Positions 6,409-14,766 of a DNA stretch of 20,006 nt are shown here, in pieces. The notes beneath the pieces were generated by a model, which was not told the DNA's origin, ran no database searches, and saw only the letters and a program-made list of their open reading frames with translations. The translations under genes were made by a program, and so were the position numbers. This stretch comes from VBDM01 sp035280025. GTDB taxonomy: Bacteria; Pseudomonadota; Gammaproteobacteria; Burkholderiales; SG8-39. The first letter of the stretch is position 1. The number at the start of each line of letters is the position of its first letter. The stretch is taken from the NCBI GenBank assembly GCA_035280025.1, contig DATEGT010000086.1:1-20006 (forward strand), given 5' to 3'.

Positions 6409-7353
6409 TCAGTGCGCGGCGCCGGGCGCGACGATGTGCGTGCGCAGCGTCGCGACCCCCTCGATCGAGCACTCGACCACGTCCCCCGGCTTGAGGAAGA
6501 GCTCGGCCGAGTTCGGCTTGCCGACCGCGACGCCGCCCGGCGCGCCGGTGGAGAACATGTCGCCGGGCTCGATCGGGATGTGGCGCGAAAAGTGCTCGAG
6601 GATGTCGGGCAGCTTCCAGATCTGGTCGCGCGTGTTGACGCGCATCCGCTGCTCGCCGTTCACGGAGCACACCATCCACAGGTCGTAGGGATCGCGGATC
6701 TCGTCCATGGTGACGATTTCCGGCCCGAGCGGCCCGAACCCGGGAATGTTCTTGCCGGTCCAGAAGCGCGATCCCGAGGCGACCTCGCGCTTCTGCGCGT
6801 CGCGGTCGGTGAGGTCGTTGAGAATCGTGACGCCGGCGACGTAGTCGAGAGCGTCCTTCTTCTTCGCGCCCAGCGCGCGCTTGCCGATGACGAACACCAG
6901 CTCCGGCTCGTAGTCCAGGGCCACCACGCCCTCGGGCCGCGCCACCTTGGCGTTGTGGCCCGCGAGGCAGGAGTTGAGCTTGACGAAGGCGGTGGGCTCC
7001 TGCGGCGTCTCGGCGAGCAGATCGTTGTTCCTCAGCTCCTCGAGGTGCGTGCGGTAATTCTTGCCGACGCACAGGAACTTGTCGGCGTCGGGAACGGGCG
7101 GCAGGAAGCGGATCTCGCGCTCGTCGAGGAGCGCCGCGCCGAAGCCCTCGCGGTCCACCTGCGCGAGCTCCCAGAGCTTGCGAACCTGCTTCATCGCCGG
7201 CTTCCCCGCCGCGAGGAGGTTGCGCATGCTGGGAGGCGGAGGCACCTCGCCCGCGACTCCCGCCGCCGCGGCGAGATCGAGCACCTGGCGCGCGACGCGC
7301 GCGCCGATGCGCGGCGAGTCCACGCCGCGTATCCTGAACGTGAGCAGTCGCAT
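6409..7353 (-). CDS. Fumarylacetoacetate hydrolase (FAH) family protein
   Basis: This is a 314-residue cytoplasmic enzyme of the FAH superfamily, whose members hydrolyse or hydrate C-C bonds in ring-cleavage products (fumarylpyruvate hydrolase, 2-hydroxyhepta-2,4-diene-1,7-dioate isomerase and similar). The N-terminal domain covers about 1-85 and the catalytic domain starts at FLCVGKNYRTHLEE (93-106). The divalent-metal ligands are visible as E149 and E151 in LDYEPEL and D180 in LNDLTDRD. The segment AFVKLNSCLAGH is typical. The ATG at 7353 lies 11 bases after the stop of the VOC gene and has no strong ribosome site of its own, which suggests coupling. The paired VOC protein supports a role in aromatic or dicarboxylate breakdown; the substrate is not known. 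Confidence 0.88.
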   Translation of the reverse strand: MRLLTFRIRGVDSPRIGARVARQVLDLAAAAGVAGEVPPPPSMRNLLAAGKPAMKQVRKLWELAQVDREGFGAALLDEREIRFLPPVPDADKFLCVGKNYRTHLEELRNNDLLAETPQEPTAFVKLNSCLAGHNAKVARPEGVVALDYEPELVFVIGKRALGAKKKDALDYVAGVTILNDLTDRDAQKREVASGSRFWTGKNIPGFGPLGPEIVTMDEIRDPYDLWMVCSVNGEQRMRVNTRDQIWKLPDILEHFSRHIPIEPGDMFSTGAPGGVAVGKPNSAELFLKPGDVVECSIEGVATLRTHIVAPGAAH

Positions 7354-7364
7354 GGCGGCCGCGG

Positions 7365-7832
7365 CTATTTCCGGGCCGCCAGCTTCTCCGCGGTGATCTC
7401 GGGCTCGATGCCCTGCGCTTCGGCGGCGTCGAAGTTCAGCTCGACCTTGACGCCGTTGGGGTCGTACATGAACAGCTGATACAGCGCCTGGCCGTTGGCG
7501 CGACGCTCGTTGAACTCCACCTTGTGCCTGCGCAGATGCGCCATGGTCTGCGCCAGGCCCCTCGCGCGGAACGCGATGTGGTCGATCGCGCCGGTTCCGC
7601 CGCCCGCGTCCTGCGCGAGGCGCCCCAGGTAGGCCTTCTGGTTGTCGCTCGCGTGCTTCGCGCTCCTGCCGATGTGCACCACGTCCTTCCCGTCCAGGTA
7701 CATCCAGTACACGGGAAACCCGAAATCCGGGTGCCAGCCTTCCTGCATGCCGAGCACGTCGCGGTACCAGTCGCGCGTGCGCTCCATGTCGTCGGCGGCG
7801 ACGAGATAGTGCTCGATGTGGGAGAGCGGCAC
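7365..7832 (-). CDS. VOC-superfamily protein (glyoxalase/extradiol dioxygenase fold)
   Basis: This is 155 residues with the two beta-alpha-beta-beta-beta halves of the vicinal oxygen chelate fold. Candidate metal ligands are H8 (HYLVAADDMERTRDWYRDVLGM), H53 (VVHIG), H85 (DHIAFRA) and E131 (GVKVELNF). A full ligand set suggests an active metalloenzyme rather than a bleomycin-binding type. The start is a GTG with AGGAG about nine bases upstream. It sits between the small membrane protein gene (24 bases away) and the FAH-family gene (11 bases), so the three form an operon. A single-domain extradiol-type dioxygenase or a lyase/isomerase acting before the FAH enzyme fits the context, but this is inference. 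Confidence 0.85.
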   Translation of the reverse strand: MPLSHIEHYLVAADDMERTRDWYRDVLGMQEGWHPDFGFPVYWMYLDGKDVVHIGRSAKHASDNQKAYLGRLAQDAGGGTGAIDHIAFRARGLAQTMAHLRRHKVEFNERRANGQALYQLFMYDPNGVKVELNFDAAEAQGIEPEITAEKLAARK

Positions 7833-7856
7833 GGAACGGGATCTCCTGTTGCTAGT

Positions 7857-8243
7857 CTAGTACCTTTTGATGTCCCCGTGCGCGACGATCACCATGTACG
7901 CGAGCAGGAACGAGAAAAGCGCCGCGGTCCAGAGCGAAAATATCGAGAAGCCGCGGTGCAGGTCGAGCAGCGCCACGCAGGCGAAGAACAGGAACACGTC
8001 GATCAGCGTGACGTCGAGCACTAGCACCACCAGCTTCACCGCGCGGTTGGCGAGCAGAACCTGCAGCCCCGAAGCGGCGTCGCTCGCGGGAAACCTCGTG
8101 ACCAGCACGCGCATCGTCCACCACAGGACCGCGAGCACGCACTTCGCGAGGGCCGCGTACAGCACCGCATTCTTGAACGCCTGCGGCGAGAGGCTCCACT
8201 GGCTGATGATGAAGTTGAAGATGACGACCAGGTTCGATTGCAT
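7857..8243 (-). CDS. Small integral membrane protein of unknown function
   Basis: I do not recognise this 128-residue protein. It has an amphipathic N-terminus, then about three to four hydrophobic segments (near residues 27-48, 68-95 and 97-120) and a short charged C-terminal tail (HGDIKRY). No signal peptide cleavage site or catalytic motif is evident. The ATG has an excellent ribosome site (AGGAGGGAGG). It heads the operon with the VOC and FAH-family genes and is divergent from the aminotransferase gene. An association with transport or membrane anchoring of the downstream enzymes is only a guess. Confidence 0.8.
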   Translation of the reverse strand: MQSNLVVIFNFIISQWSLSPQAFKNAVLYAALAKCVLAVLWWTMRVLVTRFPASDAASGLQVLLANRAVKLVVLVLDVTLIDVFLFFACVALLDLHRGFSIFSLWTAALFSFLLAYMVIVAHGDIKRY

Positions 8244-8351
8244 AGGATTGCCTCCCTCCTTTTATGATCGGCCTGCGGCGGCCGCCACCCCGGCCACCTT
8301 CCCCAGTGTAAGCTGTCTCCTTCGCAGGTGTAAATCCAAGGAGCGATCTGC

Positions 8352-9701
8352 ATGAAGAACGAGCCCGCCGCGCTCTCGCAAGGCTCCGGCCTGCGGACCG
8401 GCGCGTACTGGATGCCGTTCACCGCGAACCGGTATCTCAAGAGGAACCCGCGGTCGCGGGTTCTGGCGGGCGCCCGGGGCGCCTACTACACCACCACCGA
8501 AGGCAAGCGCCTCTTCGACTGCCTCTCGGGCCTGTGGTGCTGCCCGCTCGGCCACGGCCATCCGAAGATCGCCGAGGCGGTCGCGCAGCAGGTGAAGGAG
8601 CTCGACTACAGCCCCGCGTTCCAGATGGGCCATCCGAAGATCTTCTCGCTCGCCGAGCGCCTGGTCGAAATGGCCCCGGCCGGGATGGGCCACGTGTTCT
8701 TCGGCAACTCCGGCTCCGAAGCCGTCGATTCCGCGCTCAAGATCGCCGTCGCCTACCACCGCATGCGGGGGGAGGCGTCGCGCACGCGCCTGATCGGGCG
8801 CGAGCGCGGCTACCACGGCGTGGGCCTCGGCGGCATCTCGGTCGGCGGCATGGCGGCGAACCGCAAGATGTTCGCGCCCCTGATCCTCCAGGGCGTCGAT
8901 CACCTGCCTCACACCTACGACGCCGCCCAGATGGGCTTCTCGCGCGGCCAGCCGAAGTGGGGCGCGCATCTCGCCGACGAGCTCGAGCGGCTGGTCGCGC
9001 TGCACGATGCCTCGACCATCGCCGCGGTGATCGTCGAGCCGATGCAGGGCTCCGCCGGCGTGCTCGTGCCGCCGGCCGGATACCTCGATCGCCTGCGCGC
9101 GATCTGCGACAAGCACGGCATCCTGCTGGTGTTCGACGAGGTGATCACCGGATTCGGGCGCCTCGGGCAGCCCTTCGGCGCGCAGCGCTTCGGCGTGACG
9201 CCCGACATGATCTGCTTCGCGAAGATCGTCACCAACGGCGTCGTCCCCATGGGGGGCGTGATCGTCAAGCCCGCGATCTACGAGGCCTTCATGACCGGGC
9301 CCGACACGGCGGTCGAGCTGTTCCACGGCTACACCTATTCGGGCCACCCGGTCGCCGCCGCCGCCGCGCACGCGACGCTCGACGCGCTCGAGGCGGAGGA
9401 CGCGTTCGGACGGGCGCGGGAGCTGGAGCCGGTCCTCGAGCGGGGCATGCACTCGCTCAAGGGCGAGCCCGGCATCGCCGACATCCGCAATATCGGCCTT
9501 GCCGCCGCCGTCGAGCTCGATCCGTTCCCGGGGAGGCCCGGCGCGCGCGCCCTGAAGGTGTTCGAGCGCGGCATCGAAGAGGGAATGCTCTTCCGCTTCA
9601 CCGGCGAGACCGTCGCGGTGGCGCCGCCCTACATCTCGACGAAGGCGGAGATCGAGGCGATGGTCGAGAAACTGCGCGTCTCGATCCGGGCCGCGGCCTG
9701 A
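8352..9701 (+). CDS. Class III PLP aminotransferase, beta-alanine:pyruvate (omega-amino acid) type
   Basis: This is 449 residues, full length for the family. Class III (fold type I) aminotransferases move an amino group from an omega-amino acid or amine to pyruvate. The N-terminal GAYWMPFTANRYLKRNPR is close to the omega-amino acid:pyruvate aminotransferases (BauA/AptA type). Other marks are GNSGSEAVDSALK (118-130), VEPMQGSAGV (228-237) and FDEVITGFGR with PLP-binding Asp262. Lys291 in FAKIVTNGVVPMGG is the Schiff-base lysine. The ATG has AAGGAG eight bases upstream. It is a single gene, divergent from the membrane protein/VOC/FAH operon and convergent with the amidohydrolase. No malonate-semialdehyde dehydrogenase lies next to it, so the substrate is uncertain; taurine, GABA or putrescine use cannot be excluded. 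Confidence 0.9.
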   Translation: MKNEPAALSQGSGLRTGAYWMPFTANRYLKRNPRSRVLAGARGAYYTTTEGKRLFDCLSGLWCCPLGHGHPKIAEAVAQQVKELDYSPAFQMGHPKIFSLAERLVEMAPAGMGHVFFGNSGSEAVDSALKIAVAYHRMRGEASRTRLIGRERGYHGVGLGGISVGGMAANRKMFAPLILQGVDHLPHTYDAAQMGFSRGQPKWGAHLADELERLVALHDASTIAAVIVEPMQGSAGVLVPPAGYLDRLRAICDKHGILLVFDEVITGFGRLGQPFGAQRFGVTPDMICFAKIVTNGVVPMGGVIVKPAIYEAFMTGPDTAVELFHGYTYSGHPVAAAAAHATLDALEAEDAFGRARELEPVLERGMHSLKGEPGIADIRNIGLAAAVELDPFPGRPGARALKVFERGIEEGMLFRFTGETVAVAPPYISTKAEIEAMVEKLRVSIRAAA

Positions 9702-9708
9702 GTCCGCG

Positions 9709-11367
9709 CTACGGCTTGGCCTGGTAGACGATCCTCCCGCCGACCATCGTCATCACCGGCCTGATGTCCTTGATCTGCCCCGAGGGCACCGCCAGGTAGT
9801 CGCGATCGAGCACCAGCAGATCGGCGTACTTGCCGGGTGCGATCGAGCCGAGGTTGTTCTCCTGGAACACGAACTTCGCGTTGCTGCGCGTGTGCGCGAT
9901 CAGCGCCTGCTCGCGGCTGACGGTCTGGCGGTTCACCTTGCGGCCGCCGATCATGCGCCCGGTGACCGCGAACCAGAGCGTGTAGAACGGATTCGACGGC
10001 GTCACCGCGGTGGCGTCCGATCCCAGGCCCCAGACGATGCCGCTCTCCTGCACGCGCTTGAAGGGCGGCATGTCCCAGGCGCGCTCGCCGTGCACCGCGT
10101 GCATCAGCGCGCCCTGGATGAGCGGGCGGCTATGCAGCCCCGCGTACAGGCCCAGGCGCTTCATGCGCTCGAGCTGCGCGTCGGTCACCTGGTCCAGGTG
10201 CGACAGCGCCCAGCGCAGCCCCTTGATCGGCTCGACCTTGTTCACCGCCTCGAACTCGTCCAGGTACGCGTCTATGGCGTTTTCCATCTCGACGTGCGCG
10301 TTGAGGAACATCCCGCCTTCGGCGATCGCCTGGACGATGCGCCGCACCTGGCGCATGTCCTCGGGCTTCACCACGAAGTCGTTTCGCAGCAGATTGGTCG
10401 TCGCGGGCAGATAGACCGACTCGCCCCAGCCGATGTTGTCGAAGGTGTCGCTGCCCTGGAACGGCGTCGCCTGCTGGATCTCGGCGAGCACCTTGTCGAC
10501 CTGCTCCGGCGTTGCCGGCTGCCGGATCGTGGTCCAGAAGACGCGCGCGTTCAGCTCGCCGCGCTCGGCGAGCGCGCGGTAGGCCTCGTAGTGGCGTTCG
10601 TCGACGCCCCGCCCGCCCGCGTCGTACCAGGCGGTGATGCCCATCGCGTTCAGTCCCGCGACGAACTTGCGCACGTTCGCGAGCCACTGGTCCTTGTCGG
10701 GCAGCGGAATCCTGGCCGCGACGAAAGCGACCCCGCCGGCCCCGCTCACCAGTCCCGTGGGCCGGCCCGCGGCGTCCTTCTCGATGGTCCCGCCCCGGGG
10801 ATCGGGCGTGGATGCGTCCATCCCCGCCGCCTTCAGCGCCGCGCTGTTCAGATAGCTGTGGATGTAGACCGCCTGCAGCACCACCGGATTCTCCGGCGCG
10901 ATGCGGTCGAGCTCCTCCAGAGGGAAGCCGCGCGGATCGTCGGCGAACTGGTCCTCGGCCCAGCCGCCGAGCGTGACGATCCACTCCCCGGGAGCGGCGC
11001 CGCGCACGCGCGCGGCGAGCATCGCGAGCGCCCTCGCGCGCGAGGTCACGCCGTCCAGGCGCAGCTCGTCGTGCTCGGGGGCGCGGATGAAATGCGCGTG
11101 GTTGTCGATCAGTCCCGGGATCACGGTCCGTGTCTTGAGGTCGATCACCTTGGTTCCCGGCCCCTGGCGCTCGAGAACGTCGGCGTTCTTCCCGACCGCG
11201 ATGATTCGCTGGCCGCGGATCGCCACGGCCTGCCCGATGCTGAAGCGCTGGTCGACCGTGAGGATCTTGCCGTTGAGCAGTATGGTGTCCGCGCGCTCGG
11301 CGGCGAAGGCGCGCGGAGACGCGAGAACCGAAGCGACGAGGATCGCGGCCGAGATGCGTTTCATCAT
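9709..11367 (-). CDS. Exported amidohydrolase family 3 protein (YtcJ-like)
   Basis: This is 552 residues with a Sec signal peptide (MMKRISAAILVASVLASPRAFA) and a metal-dependent amidohydrolase fold. The N-terminal beta-sandwich reads ADTILLNGKILTVD. The barrel begins at TVIPGLIDNHAHF with the HxH metal pair (H90, H92). Later candidate ligands are in LNAHVE, LSHLDQ and GLGSDATAVTPSNPF. The C-terminal SIAPGKYADLLVLDRDY is typical of the family. Members hydrolyse formamides or related amides, and few substrates are known. The ATG at 11367 has AGGAG seven bases upstream. It follows the molybdenum hydroxylase large subunit gene by 29 bases on the same strand, so they are probably co-transcribed. 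The frame stays open through that gene, which makes a false 1165-residue reading. Confidence 0.9.
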   Translation of the reverse strand: MMKRISAAILVASVLASPRAFAAERADTILLNGKILTVDQRFSIGQAVAIRGQRIIAVGKNADVLERQGPGTKVIDLKTRTVIPGLIDNHAHFIRAPEHDELRLDGVTSRARALAMLAARVRGAAPGEWIVTLGGWAEDQFADDPRGFPLEELDRIAPENPVVLQAVYIHSYLNSAALKAAGMDASTPDPRGGTIEKDAAGRPTGLVSGAGGVAFVAARIPLPDKDQWLANVRKFVAGLNAMGITAWYDAGGRGVDERHYEAYRALAERGELNARVFWTTIRQPATPEQVDKVLAEIQQATPFQGSDTFDNIGWGESVYLPATTNLLRNDFVVKPEDMRQVRRIVQAIAEGGMFLNAHVEMENAIDAYLDEFEAVNKVEPIKGLRWALSHLDQVTDAQLERMKRLGLYAGLHSRPLIQGALMHAVHGERAWDMPPFKRVQESGIVWGLGSDATAVTPSNPFYTLWFAVTGRMIGGRKVNRQTVSREQALIAHTRSNAKFVFQENNLGSIAPGKYADLLVLDRDYLAVPSGQIKDIRPVMTMVGGRIVYQAKP

Positions 11368-11396
11368 GTCGATTTCTCCTGGCGCCGCATCATAAC

Positions 11397-13706
11397 TCAG
11401 CGCGCGGCGCGGATGGCGCGCCACACGCGCTCGGGCGTCGCGGGCAGCTCGATGTGCTCCACGCCGAGCCCGGCGAGCGCGTCGACGATCGCGTTGGCGA
11501 CCGCCGCGAGCGCAGGCGTGGTGCCGCCTTCGCCTCCCGCGCGGATGCCGAGCGGGTTGGTCGGCGACGGGACTTCGCTCAGCTCGGTGACGAGCTCCGG
11601 AAAGTGGTCGGCGCGCGGCATGGCGTAATCCATGAAGGACGCCGACAGCATCTGTCCGCTCTCGGGGTCGTAGACGCATTCCTCGAGGAGCGCCTGTCCC
11701 GCGCCCTGCGCGAATCCGCCGTGCGTCTGCCCGTGCAGGATGAGCGGGTTGACCGCGCGGCCGACGTCGTCGACCGCGGCGAGCCGCGCGATCGCCACCA
11801 CGCCGGTCTCGGGGTCGACCTCGACCTCGCAGACCTGGCAGCCGTAGGGAAATCCCGCCACGCGCAAGGTCTCGGTGTGCGCCGCGGCCAGGGGCTCCGC
11901 GGCGGCGGCCTCGAAGAGCCCGATCGACCTGTCCGTGCCCTTCACGGAGAAGCGCCCACCGCTGAATTCGAGGTCTGCCGGCGCGGCTTCGAGGAGGCGC
12001 GCGGCGAGCTCCCTCCCCTTCGCCAGCACCGACTCCGAGGCCCTGCCCAGGACGACGCTCGCGAAGCGCATCGAGCGTCCCGAGTGCGAGCCCCCGCCCT
12101 CGGACACGATGTCGGTGTCCCCGGTGATCAGGTTCACGCTCTCGAAGGGCACTCCCAGCCACTCGACCAGCAGCTGGGCGAAGCTGGTCTCGTGGCCCTG
12201 CCCGCTCGACAGCGTGCCGATCACCGCGTCGACCCTGCCCTCGGGCCTGACGGTGATCTCGGCGCGCTCGGTTGGGAAGCCCGAGGTCACTTCCACGTAA
12301 TTGGCGACCCCGATGCCGCGCAGCCGGCCGCGCGTCCGCGCCTCCTCGCGCCGCCCCGCGAAGCCGCTCCAGTCGCCGAGCGCGAGCGCGGAAGACATCG
12401 CGCCCGAGTAGGCGCCGCTGTCGTACGTCAGCCCGAAGGGATTCCGGAACGGCATCGCGGACTCCGGTACGAGGTTGCGCCGGCGCAGCTCCACCCGGTC
12501 GAAGCCGTGCCTGCGCGCCGCAAGATCGATCAGACGCTCGATGACGAACATCGCCTCGGGCCGGCCGGCGCTGCGGTACGGCGTCGTCGGCGGCGTGTTG
12601 CTCAGGACCGCGCGCGCTCGGACGTGGGCCGCGGGGAACCGGTACACGCTGGTGATGACCGACGCGCCCTTCGACAGCGGCACGTGCGAGGCCGAGTACG
12701 CGCCGGCATTGCTCAGGTTGGACGCGCGTAACGCGAGAAAACGGCCGTCCGCGTCGAGCGCCAGCTCCGCGTCCACGGTGAGGTCCCGCCCCTGGTAGTC
12801 GGAAAGAAAAGCCTCGCCGCGCTCGCAGGTCCATTTCACGGGACGCCCGACGCGCTTCGCCGCCCAGGCGACGAGCGCGAACTCGGGAAAGAAGCTGTTC
12901 TTCGTTCCGAAGTTTCCGCCGGTGTCGCGCGCGACCACGCGCACCGCGGCTTCCTCGACGCACAGCATCGCCGCGAGCTCGCGCTTCTGGCGCACGACGC
13001 CGCCGGACCCTGCGTACAACGTATAGCGCTTCGCCGACGCGTCGTAGGCGCCGAGCGCGGCTCGCGGCTCCAGCGGAACGCCGGTCACGCGCTGCACCCG
13101 CGTCGAAAGACGCACGACGTGCGCGGCGCGCGCGAACCCCGCGTCGCTCGCCGCGGGATCGCCGAGGTCCGCGTCTATGGTGACATTCGAGTCCCGCCCG
13201 TCCCACAGGCGCGGCGCGTCCCGCCCCGCCGCGTCGGCGGCGCGCACCACGGCGGCGAGTGGCTCGTAGTCGACGCGCAGGCGCTCCGCCGCGTCGCGCG
13301 CGGCCTGCACCGATTCCGCGACCACCAGCGCTATCGCCTCGCCAGCGAAGCGCGCCCTGTCCGCCGGAAGCGGATAGTGGGGCGCGATGAAGATCGGCGA
13401 GCCGTCGCGGTTCGAAAGGGCGACGTCGGGCGGGCTCGCCGAGAACGGCCGGTGGGGAATCGGCTTCATTCCGTCCTTCAGCCAGTCCGCGCCCGTGAGG
13501 ACGGCGAGCGCCCCCGGCGCCGCGAGCGCGTCCGAGGGGTCGATGCCGACGATGCGTGCGTGCGCGTGCGGCGAGCGCACCACGACCGCGTACGCCTGGC
13601 CGGGGAGATCGAGGTCGTCGCTGTAGCTGCCCCGCCCGGTGAGGAGCCTCCGGTCCTCCTTGCGCGGCACCGCCGCGCCTATCCCTGCGGCCACGGATTT
13701 TTCCAT
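11397..13706 (-). CDS. Molybdenum hydroxylase large subunit (xanthine dehydrogenase / aldehyde oxidase family)
   Basis: This is 769 residues, the molybdopterin-cytosine-dinucleotide-binding subunit of the xanthine dehydrogenase family. These enzymes hydroxylate N-heterocycles or aldehydes with water as the oxygen source. It begins IGAAVPRKEDRRLLTGRG, as in three-subunit members. DTGGNFGTKN and PYRSAGRPEAMFVIE are core motifs, and the C-terminal GGEGGTT carries the catalytic base Glu726. The CO dehydrogenase active-site loop (CSFR) is not seen. No FAD or 2Fe-2S subunit gene lies on either side, and neither domain is fused here, so the subunit is an orphan in this window. I chose the ATG at 13706 by homology; an in-frame ATG at 13745 would leave only 11 bases to the divergent tctC gene. 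Neither start has a good ribosome site. Confidence 0.88.
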   Translation of the reverse strand: MEKSVAAGIGAAVPRKEDRRLLTGRGSYSDDLDLPGQAYAVVVRSPHAHARIVGIDPSDALAAPGALAVLTGADWLKDGMKPIPHRPFSASPPDVALSNRDGSPIFIAPHYPLPADRARFAGEAIALVVAESVQAARDAAERLRVDYEPLAAVVRAADAAGRDAPRLWDGRDSNVTIDADLGDPAASDAGFARAAHVVRLSTRVQRVTGVPLEPRAALGAYDASAKRYTLYAGSGGVVRQKRELAAMLCVEEAAVRVVARDTGGNFGTKNSFFPEFALVAWAAKRVGRPVKWTCERGEAFLSDYQGRDLTVDAELALDADGRFLALRASNLSNAGAYSASHVPLSKGASVITSVYRFPAAHVRARAVLSNTPPTTPYRSAGRPEAMFVIERLIDLAARRHGFDRVELRRRNLVPESAMPFRNPFGLTYDSGAYSGAMSSALALGDWSGFAGRREEARTRGRLRGIGVANYVEVTSGFPTERAEITVRPEGRVDAVIGTLSSGQGHETSFAQLLVEWLGVPFESVNLITGDTDIVSEGGGSHSGRSMRFASVVLGRASESVLAKGRELAARLLEAAPADLEFSGGRFSVKGTDRSIGLFEAAAAEPLAAAHTETLRVAGFPYGCQVCEVEVDPETGVVAIARLAAVDDVGRAVNPLILHGQTHGGFAQGAGQALLEECVYDPESGQMLSASFMDYAMPRADHFPELVTELSEVPSPTNPLGIRAGGEGGTTPALAAVANAIVDALAGLGVEHIELPATPERVWRAIRAAR

Positions 13707-13756
13707 GTGCTGAACCGCGGTATCATGGCACGGTCCGCTCGTCATCCGTCAAGCCA

Positions 13757-14722
13757 ATGAGCCGCCTTCTCCCCGCCGCATCCTTCGCCCTGCTCGCCGC
13801 GCTCCCGTCGCCCGCCGCGACGCAGGAATACCCGTCGAAGCCGGTCCACATCTACGTTCCGTCGAGCGCCGGGGGCGCCTCCGACATCGCCGCGCGCCTC
13901 CTGAGCCCCAAGCTCTCCGAAGCGCTGGGCCAGCCCTTCGTCGTCGAGAACCGCGTGACCTCGGGGGGCATCGTGGGCACGGCGCAGCTGGCAAAGGCGC
14001 CCGCCGACGGCTACGCGATCATGGTGACCTTCGACACCTTCGCCTCCAACCCCCACCTCTACAAGGAGCTGCCCTACGACGTGGTGAAGGACTTCGCGCC
14101 GATCATGCTGGTGGCGCGCTATCCGCAGATCCTGGTCGTGCACCCGAGCCTGGGAGTGAAAACGGTCCCCGAGCTCGTCGCCTACGCCAGGAAGAATCCC
14201 GGTAAGCTGAACTACGGCTCTGCGGGGCCCGCGTCCTCGAGCCGTCTCGCCTTCGAGTTGTTCAAGGACGCGGCGGGCATCCAGGCCACCGCGGTCAACT
14301 ACAAGGGAGGCGGCCCCGCGATCAACGACCTCGTCGCCGGCACCGTCCAGGTGATGCTGATCCAGGCGGGCGGTGCCATCGGCCAGAACGTGAAATCCGG
14401 GAAGCTCGTCGGACTCGCCACGAGCGGCCGGCAGCGATCGCCGCATTTCCCGGACCTGCCGACGATCGCCGACTTCTACCCGGGATTCGAAACGACGTCC
14501 TGGGTCGGCGCGATCGCGCCGGCCGGCACCCCGCGCGCGATCATCGAGAAGCTGAACGCGACGCTGGGGAGAATCCTCGCCGAAGCGGACGTCAAGGCGA
14601 GGTTCGACACGCAGAGCGCCGAGATCGTGGCGAGCACCCCGGAGCAGTTCGGAGAATTCATCAAATCCGAATCGGCCAAGTGGGGCAAGGTCATCCGCGA
14701 CAAGAACATCCATGTCGACTGA
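13757..14722 (+). CDS. TctC/Bug-family tripartite tricarboxylate receptor, periplasmic
   Basis: This is 321 residues: a signal peptide (about 1-22, ending SPAAT), then the Bug-family opening YPSKPVHIYVPSSAGGASDIAARLL. The conserved loop GGIVGTAQLAKAPADGY and the second domain LNYGSAGPASSSRLAFELF are clear. Bug proteins bind small carboxylates or amides in the periplasm, and they are heavily expanded in Bordetella, Cupriavidus and relatives. No tctA/tctB permease is nearby, which is usual for orphan Bug genes. It is divergent from the molybdenum hydroxylase gene, so it may bind the substrate or product of that operon. A TATCAT -10-like element lies at 13721-13726, but no convincing -35 does. 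Confidence 0.93.
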   Translation: MSRLLPAASFALLAALPSPAATQEYPSKPVHIYVPSSAGGASDIAARLLSPKLSEALGQPFVVENRVTSGGIVGTAQLAKAPADGYAIMVTFDTFASNPHLYKELPYDVVKDFAPIMLVARYPQILVVHPSLGVKTVPELVAYARKNPGKLNYGSAGPASSSRLAFELFKDAAGIQATAVNYKGGGPAINDLVAGTVQVMLIQAGGAIGQNVKSGKLVGLATSGRQRSPHFPDLPTIADFYPGFETTSWVGAIAPAGTPRAIIEKLNATLGRILAEADVKARFDTQSAEIVASTPEQFGEFIKSESAKWGKVIRDKNIHVD

Positions 14723-14766
14723 GGGGATCGTGCCGGCCGGCTCGTGCCCGCGATTCTACGAAGCGA

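Noticed and set aside
11454..12731. A 425-residue open frame on the plus strand.
   Set aside because: It is antisense to the molybdenum hydroxylase gene, whose motifs are intact; the composition is typical of a shadow frame.
9709..13206. An apparent 1165-residue fusion protein on the minus strand.
   Set aside because: The N-terminal half is an out-of-frame reading of the molybdenum hydroxylase gene (Arg/Ala/Gly-rich). The amidohydrolase starts at 11367 with its own signal peptide and ribosome site.
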